DNA from: Phoenix dactylifera
Taxonomy: Eukaryota > Streptophyta > Magnoliopsida > Arecales > Arecaceae
DNA length: 64,000 bases
NCBI RefSeq assembly: GCF_009389715.1
Contig: NC_052405.1
Span: 7,853,194 to 7,917,193 of the forward strand
Direction: 5' to 3'
Shown piece after piece: positions 59,405 through 64,000 of the stretch. The notes under the pieces are model-generated. The model made no database searches. It was not told where the DNA came from and saw only the letters and a program-made list of their open reading frames with translations. Both the position numbers and the translations under genes were made by a program. Within the stretch, counting starts at the first letter, position 1, and each line of letters starts with the position of its first letter.

Positions 59405-60251
59405 TTTCGGTTCTCCAATTCTACTACCTGTTTTGAGATTGCCGGTGGAAGCAGGGTTCTTAACCAAAAATAATAATAATAATAATAATTGTTCGGTAAC
59501 TATATTTTTAAAATATTATAGAACATTATTATATATTTAATAACTAAACTAAAAATATATTTTTAATATAAATAATAATAATAAATTATATATAATATAA
59601 TTATTATAGTAGCGAGATATTATATTAGTAAAGTATAATATAGTATAATACATTATATATAATATAATATAATATTGTATAGTATAATATAATAATATAA
59701 TATAATACAATATATCTACCAGTTAATAATTATAATATAATATTTCCAAAAATATTACAATTATTTTTATAGATTAAAGTATTATTACATGATATAATTT
59801 GTATTAAATACATGAATATGATATTATTATTTTAGTATATTGCATAATATATTATATTATTTTGTCGGCTCAAAACGTTTTTGAAAGTGCTTTTAGAATG
59901 CGGCTAGGAGAATTTCTTTCATGCAAAACAAAGATTCATCTTTTTTTGGATAACTTCATTATTGAATTATCCACTAGTCAATTTACAATTCGTAGATGAT
60001 GAAGTTTGGAGTGCTATAAAAATTGTGTGGTGGATGATTCAATGGTGAATTTGTGTGAATGAAGATGAAGCCTTCTTTGGTGCACGAAAGATACAAGCTC
60101 GACGGACACTCTAAATCAGAGCTTTTGTAAGAAAAAAAATTTGAGGTTCATAGAAGACCAGAAAAGTATTCATAATTTTTTTATCAGACATTCGTATATT
60201 ACTCATAAATAATTTTTTTTTTTGAATTCAAGAGAGCGCTTCTAGAATCTG
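59405..60251. other. AT-rich DNA between two LINEs
   Basis: An (AAT)n run at about 59467-59489 leads into 400 bp of almost pure A/T made of TATAATA steps, then a mixed stretch to the next LINE. It has no counterpart in the left gene's upstream DNA, so it was probably added with or after the LINE insertions, or lost on the left side. No gene is seen. Confidence 0.6.
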
Positions 60252-60266
60252 CCTTTCCCTCTTCTT

Positions 60267-60285
60267 CTTTTCTTTTTTCTTTTTT

Positions 60286-60316
<31 letters not shown>

Positions 60317-61218
60317 GTAAAAACGGCTACTCATATCATATAGTACGAACGTGAGTACAGCCCTCCAAGTCACGGGAGAGTAAAAGGTACAACTGTGAAG
60401 GGTCGTCTACAAAAAAGCACCTGAGTGCCGAGCGACAAAGGAGGCGACCCAATCTGCTGCCCGGTTCGCCTCCCTAAACACGTGTGCTGCCTGAAAATCA
60501 GCCATCATCTGAGCCATCCTACGGGTCTCTCGAATGAGGGGATGGCCATCCCCAAACCGATCCACACCCCGAATCAGATCAATGACCACCGATGAATCAC
60601 CCTCGAGGTACACCCGCTCGGCCCCGGCTAACTGCCTCGCAAAGGATAAGCCCTCCCAGGCTGCCTGTAGCTCTGCACCAACCACAGTAAATCCAGGCGT
60701 ACGCCGTCCTCCTGCTGCTACCATCCTGCCACAATGGTCCCTGACCACAAAACCGACCCCTCCGCACAAGCCATCTATCGACCTACTCCCATCAAAGTTC
60801 ACCTTGAGATAGCCAGGGGGTGGGGGTGCCCAAGAAACAATGGCAAACCGTGGCGCTGAAACAGCGTGGTGAACACCCCAGATATCCCTGACCAGCCCAG
60901 AAGTGACTACCGAAGTCGCCCCAACAACCTCCCTCGCAAGCAGCAGCGCCCGGTCTACCACCAACCTCGGAGGCGCCCTCCTCCCCTCAAATATACCAGT
61001 ATTCCTGTCCAACCATATATGGTAGGACAGGTACGCTACACAGATCCCTGCCTCAACAGATCTGGGATGCCGCATGGAAACTCTCAGCAGATGGATCAGA
61101 TCCTGCACCAGCATCACCGAGGCCGGTAACTGTATCGGTGACCTCCTCCATATGTCTCGGGCCCTAGGGCACTACGGCAAAACATGCTCCATAGTCTCCT
61201 CAATATCTGCACAATCCT
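60267..61218 (-). mobile_element. Second 5'-truncated L1-type LINE (zf-RVT end and RNase H)
   Basis: The minus-strand poly(A) is long (about 60274-60317). Near-perfect 15-bp flanking repeats CCTTTCCCTCTTCTT (60252-60266) and CCTTTCGCTCTTCTT (61219-61233) match at 14 positions. The translation shows ETMEHVLP and CPRARDIW (zinc region), then YLKVNFDGS, FVVRDHCGRMVAAGG, VYLEGDSSVVIDLI and REANRAADWVASFVARHS, ending at the stop at 60407. There is one in-frame stop near the start. It is a different subfamily from the LINE at 57161. Confidence 0.88.
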
Positions 61219-61419
61219 CCTTTCGCTCTTCTTTCGTTCATTCGTACGCGCTCTCTCTCGGTATAGTCTGTGTTCTTGTCTCTGCGAACTCTTCATTTCG
61301 AGTGCAAAGATTTTCTGATTTAAAAAAGAAAAAAAACATTTGCACTCGAGGTGGTGTCAGCTTTCTTCGCAAGATAGCAAGTTAGCTTAAGCTCTTCCGT
61401 CGCAACGAAGCCAGGAGAA

Positions 61420-63393
61420 ATGGGGAGGTACGCTCATGTCTTCTTCGTTCCTTTATTCCTCCTCTTCTTGTGCTGTTTCTCCTCCTTCTTTGTTTATGGT
61501 TTGGCTGCCACTTCGTTCCAACTACTCCCAAGACAGAGAGCTATCATGACCAATCTCTCTAAGAGCCTCCCAACGTCTCAAACTAATGGGTTGTGGAACA
61601 ACACCACGGACCCTTGCCGTTGGGTTGGGGTGACCTGTTCCGGCCCTGCGCCCTCCTCCGTTGTGACCTCTCTCTCCTTGTCCGGCCGCGGCCTCTCCGC
61701 CACCACCTCCTCCTTGGTCGCCCGCTTCTTTGACATCCTCTGCCGCCTAGACTCCCTCAAGTCCCTCGACCTCTCTGATAACTCCCTCACCAGCATCCCT
61801 GGCTCCTTCTTCTCCAACTGCAGCGGGCTCTCCGGATTGGAGTCCCTCAACCTCAGCAACAATGGCTTGAACGGTCCTCTGCCTCGTTTCTCGGGCTTTG
61901 GGGCTTTGCAGTCCTTGAATCTATCTTTTAATACCTTATACGGAGCCGTGGATAACGGGCTGGAAAAGCTCACCAGACTGAAAAGTTTGGATCTTTCCGG
62001 CAATCACTTCACCGGCGAAATCCCCACTCTGATTTTTGGTTATGAGAACCTCACATTGCTGGATCTCAGTCAAAATAATCTAACTGGGTCTGTTCCAAAG
62101 GGGATCGAGAAGCTCTCCAAGTTGAAAGAACTCCTCCTTTCTTCCAATCTTCTCGGTGGGAGAATCCCAAGTGGTTTGGCAAGGATTAAGACCCTGTTTC
62201 GATTCGCTGTCCACCAGAACCAATTCACTGGTTCGATTCCTCGAGAACTTACTACTCATGTGAGTGCTTTGGACCTCAGCTACAATGGTCTCACCGGGGA
62301 GATCCCGCCGGAACTCCTCGCGCCGCCGAGTTTAGAGTATGTGGATCTGACCGGTAATCACCTTCAAGGACCCATACCTTGGAATTTGTCACAAAGGCTC
62401 TATCGTTTGCGACTTGGCAATAACACGCTCAACGGAAGCATTCCATCAACAATTGGGAAGCTTCCCAATTTGACATATCTAGAGCTGAATGACAATGTAT
62501 TGGACGGAGAGATTTCATCTATGCTTGGGAACTGTAAGAATCTGATGCTGTTGAATCTGGCTTCCAATCAGTTGCAGGGGACTTTGACAAAGGAATTGGG
62601 TTACCTCGAACAACTGGTGGTCTTGAAGCTTCAAAACAACAAGCTTATTGGAGAAATACCTGATGAACTCTTGAAGTTTCAGAATTTGAGCACTCTCGAT
62701 CTCAGCCGGAACTTCCTCAATGGTGAGATACCTCCAGCAATTTCCAACTTAAAGATGCTTTCAGTTCTAAATTTACAAAGCAATAGATTCTATGGTTCAA
62801 TACCTGGTAGCATCGGTAGCTTGGATTTTCTGATAGAACTGCAGTTAGGAAATAACCGTCTGAGCGGAACTGTTCCGAGAATGCCAAACAGCCTAAAGAT
62901 AGCTCTGAATCTCAGCAACAACCTCTTCAGCGGACCCATACCTTCCTATCTCGGTGACTTATCTCTGTTGGAGATTCTCGATCTCTCGAACAATAATTTT
63001 AGTGGTGAAGTTCCAGATTCTCTTACCGAAGTGCAAAACCTGATAGAATTGAATCTCTCTGATAATCAGCTTTCTGGACTGCTTCCAAAATTTCGTTCAT
63101 TGGTCCATGTCATAGCCACTGGAAATAAGGATCTCATCTCTAACACTACTTCAACTAGCACTAAAACTAAGATAAAAATTTCTCATGTCTTTGTTATGAT
63201 TCTGGCTTTTGTTGGAGGCTTCATTGTTTCAGTCTCAGCATACACAGTTATGCTAAAGTGCTTTAATCAGGGGAAAAGTAACCGCCAAAATACAGGGAGA
63301 CATGCTTTCCACTCCAACAGTCCTTTCCCTGGAAACTCCATTGAGAGATTGAGCTGGTTCCAGCACTGGGATTGCGATAGAAACCTCAGGTAA
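61420..63393 (+). CDS. LRR receptor-like gene, ectodomain intact, kinase part missing or rearranged
   Basis: The first 600 or so residues are nearly the same as the left LRR gene: signal peptide MGRYAHVFFVPLFLLFLCCF, DPCRWVGVTC cap, about 20 LRRs and the DNQLSGLLPKFRSL end. After residue 590 or so it diverges to a different predicted membrane helix (ISHVFVMILAFVGGFIVSVSAY) and a 45-residue tail unrelated to a kinase, stopping at 63393. A good splice donor (CAG/GTAAGA at 63389-63390) allows the transcript to continue into exons beyond the window. As it stands the product would be a short receptor-like protein without a kinase. It may be functional, truncated or a pseudogene; expression data would be decisive. 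Its 5' leader similarity with the left gene begins at about 61330. Confidence 0.75.
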   Translation: MGRYAHVFFVPLFLLFLCCFSSFFVYGLAATSFQLLPRQRAIMTNLSKSLPTSQTNGLWNNTTDPCRWVGVTCSGPAPSSVVTSLSLSGRGLSATTSSLVARFFDILCRLDSLKSLDLSDNSLTSIPGSFFSNCSGLSGLESLNLSNNGLNGPLPRFSGFGALQSLNLSFNTLYGAVDNGLEKLTRLKSLDLSGNHFTGEIPTLIFGYENLTLLDLSQNNLTGSVPKGIEKLSKLKELLLSSNLLGGRIPSGLARIKTLFRFAVHQNQFTGSIPRELTTHVSALDLSYNGLTGEIPPELLAPPSLEYVDLTGNHLQGPIPWNLSQRLYRLRLGNNTLNGSIPSTIGKLPNLTYLELNDNVLDGEISSMLGNCKNLMLLNLASNQLQGTLTKELGYLEQLVVLKLQNNKLIGEIPDELLKFQNLSTLDLSRNFLNGEIPPAISNLKMLSVLNLQSNRFYGSIPGSIGSLDFLIELQLGNNRLSGTVPRMPNSLKIALNLSNNLFSGPIPSYLGDLSLLEILDLSNNNFSGEVPDSLTEVQNLIELNLSDNQLSGLLPKFRSLVHVIATGNKDLISNTTSTSTKTKIKISHVFVMILAFVGGFIVSVSAYTVMLKCFNQGKSNRQNTGRHAFHSNSPFPGNSIERLSWFQHWDCDRNLR

Positions 63394-63632
63394 GAAATAA
63401 AAAATATGATATGTTCACATGTAAAGGTAGTAACAATCCAAGAAAAGCAATTTTGCTCTTTTGCCTGGAATATTTAGTGTATGGAAAGCTCCAGCTGCAT
63501 TGCTTCCCGTACCACATTTCCAAATCATTAACTGTGGGTGAATGTTTCCAGTTAAAGAGAATAAATTTCACATAATAGCAGAAAATGACTATATACATCC
63601 TGTAAAAACCTGTCATTGGCATGGGGCTCGGT

Positions 63633-63906
63633 GAAAGGAAAACCAAATACTTTACTCATAATTATGGTTATCATTAGTGTTGTCATTGGCATGTGGCTGA
63701 TCACAGTAGTTGTTCTGTTAATCATTTCTAAACGCTCTTATCGGGTGGAAGATGAAGGTGTAGTCTACATCCAGTAGAGACCCTTCCTCAAGTTGTAAGT
63801 GGATGTTTCATAACTGCAAGCAGTATTCAGAGGTCCTGCATCGACTCCACCAAAGCAATGGAAGTGGTTAGTAATCCGGACAACATAATAATGAAGACTA
63901 GGTTCT
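63633..63906 (+). pseudogene. Detached LRR-kinase membrane and juxtamembrane segment
   Basis: This segment matches the left gene from AAAGGAAAACAAAATACTTT through the membrane helix (IIMVIISVVIGM), YRVEDEG, QVVSGCFIT and TKAMEVVSNP to KTRFS. It has frame breaks and a stop shortly after YRVEDEG, so it does not code continuously. It lies 240 bp past the apparent end of the right LRR gene. The junction at about 63906 switches straight to an LRR-end segment. Confidence 0.8.
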
Positions 63907-64000
63907 CTGACAGAATTGGTGCTTTCTGACAATCAGCTCTCTAAAGTACTTCCTAAATTTCCTCCATTCATCAAAGTTATTACAACTAGAAATACGAAGC
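63907..64000 (+). pseudogene. Second copy of the last LRR segment, running off the window
   Basis: From TGACAGAATTG the sequence matches the last LRR and pre-membrane part of both LRR genes (SDNQLS, VLPKFPPFIKVITT). It is out of order, as it follows a juxtamembrane segment. Its frame is broken at the start of the match. It may belong to a further, decayed gene copy beyond the window edge. Confidence 0.75.

Overview
The window is nuclear DNA of a flowering plant, most likely a monocot and, as a guess, a palm. This rests on GT-AG introned genes, several with GC-rich 5' coding ends (the amino acid permease and the plastid E2), the 'MGENG' permease start shared with grass homologues, AT-rich intergenic DNA and many plant non-LTR retrotransposon pieces. 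I could not run a search, so the taxon is inference.

Layout: (1) 0.6-14.1 kb (+), a complete 12-exon UVR8-type UV-B photoreceptor gene (446 aa), its introns carrying decayed RTE-type LINE pieces, a tiny LINE-tail insertion and tandem duplications. (2) 14.1-28.4 kb, intergenic DNA with a 254-bp TRIM-like fossil with target-site duplication, a two-exon fragment of a dead amino acid permease copy, a 5'-truncated LINE tail, two more micro-tails and a 220-bp direct duplication. (3) 29.4-31.4 kb (+), a complete six-exon amino acid permease (492 aa). (4) 31.4-39.4 kb, repeat-rich DNA: a retroelement zinc-knuckle scrap, a 65-bp-period array of hairpin units, and nested beside it a 1.57-kb TIR element filled with a 52-bp-period array. 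(5) 39.5-42.1 kb (-), an intronless two-helix membrane protein of unknown function and a WEB-family coiled-coil protein. (6) 44.1-48.8 kb (+), a complete six-exon plastid pyruvate dehydrogenase E2 gene closest to Arabidopsis EMB3003. (7) 50.5-64 kb, a head-to-head inverted pair of LRR receptor-kinase genes. The left copy (-) is complete (943 aa) but has pseudokinase features. The right copy (+) keeps the ectodomain, while its 3' part is rearranged. Their upstream DNA is also duplicated as an inverted repeat, and the right copy's upstream block is separated from its gene by two 5'-truncated LINEs.

Neighbouring genes do not form an operon or an obvious pathway; this is ordinary plant gene order. 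The main interest lies in repeat architecture: nested elements, hairpin arrays, very short LINE tails with target-site duplications, the dead permease copy and the rearranged receptor pair. I found no tRNA, rRNA or CRISPR, and no convincing wholly new system; the best candidates for new description are the hairpin array with its nested TIR element and the LRR inverted duplication.
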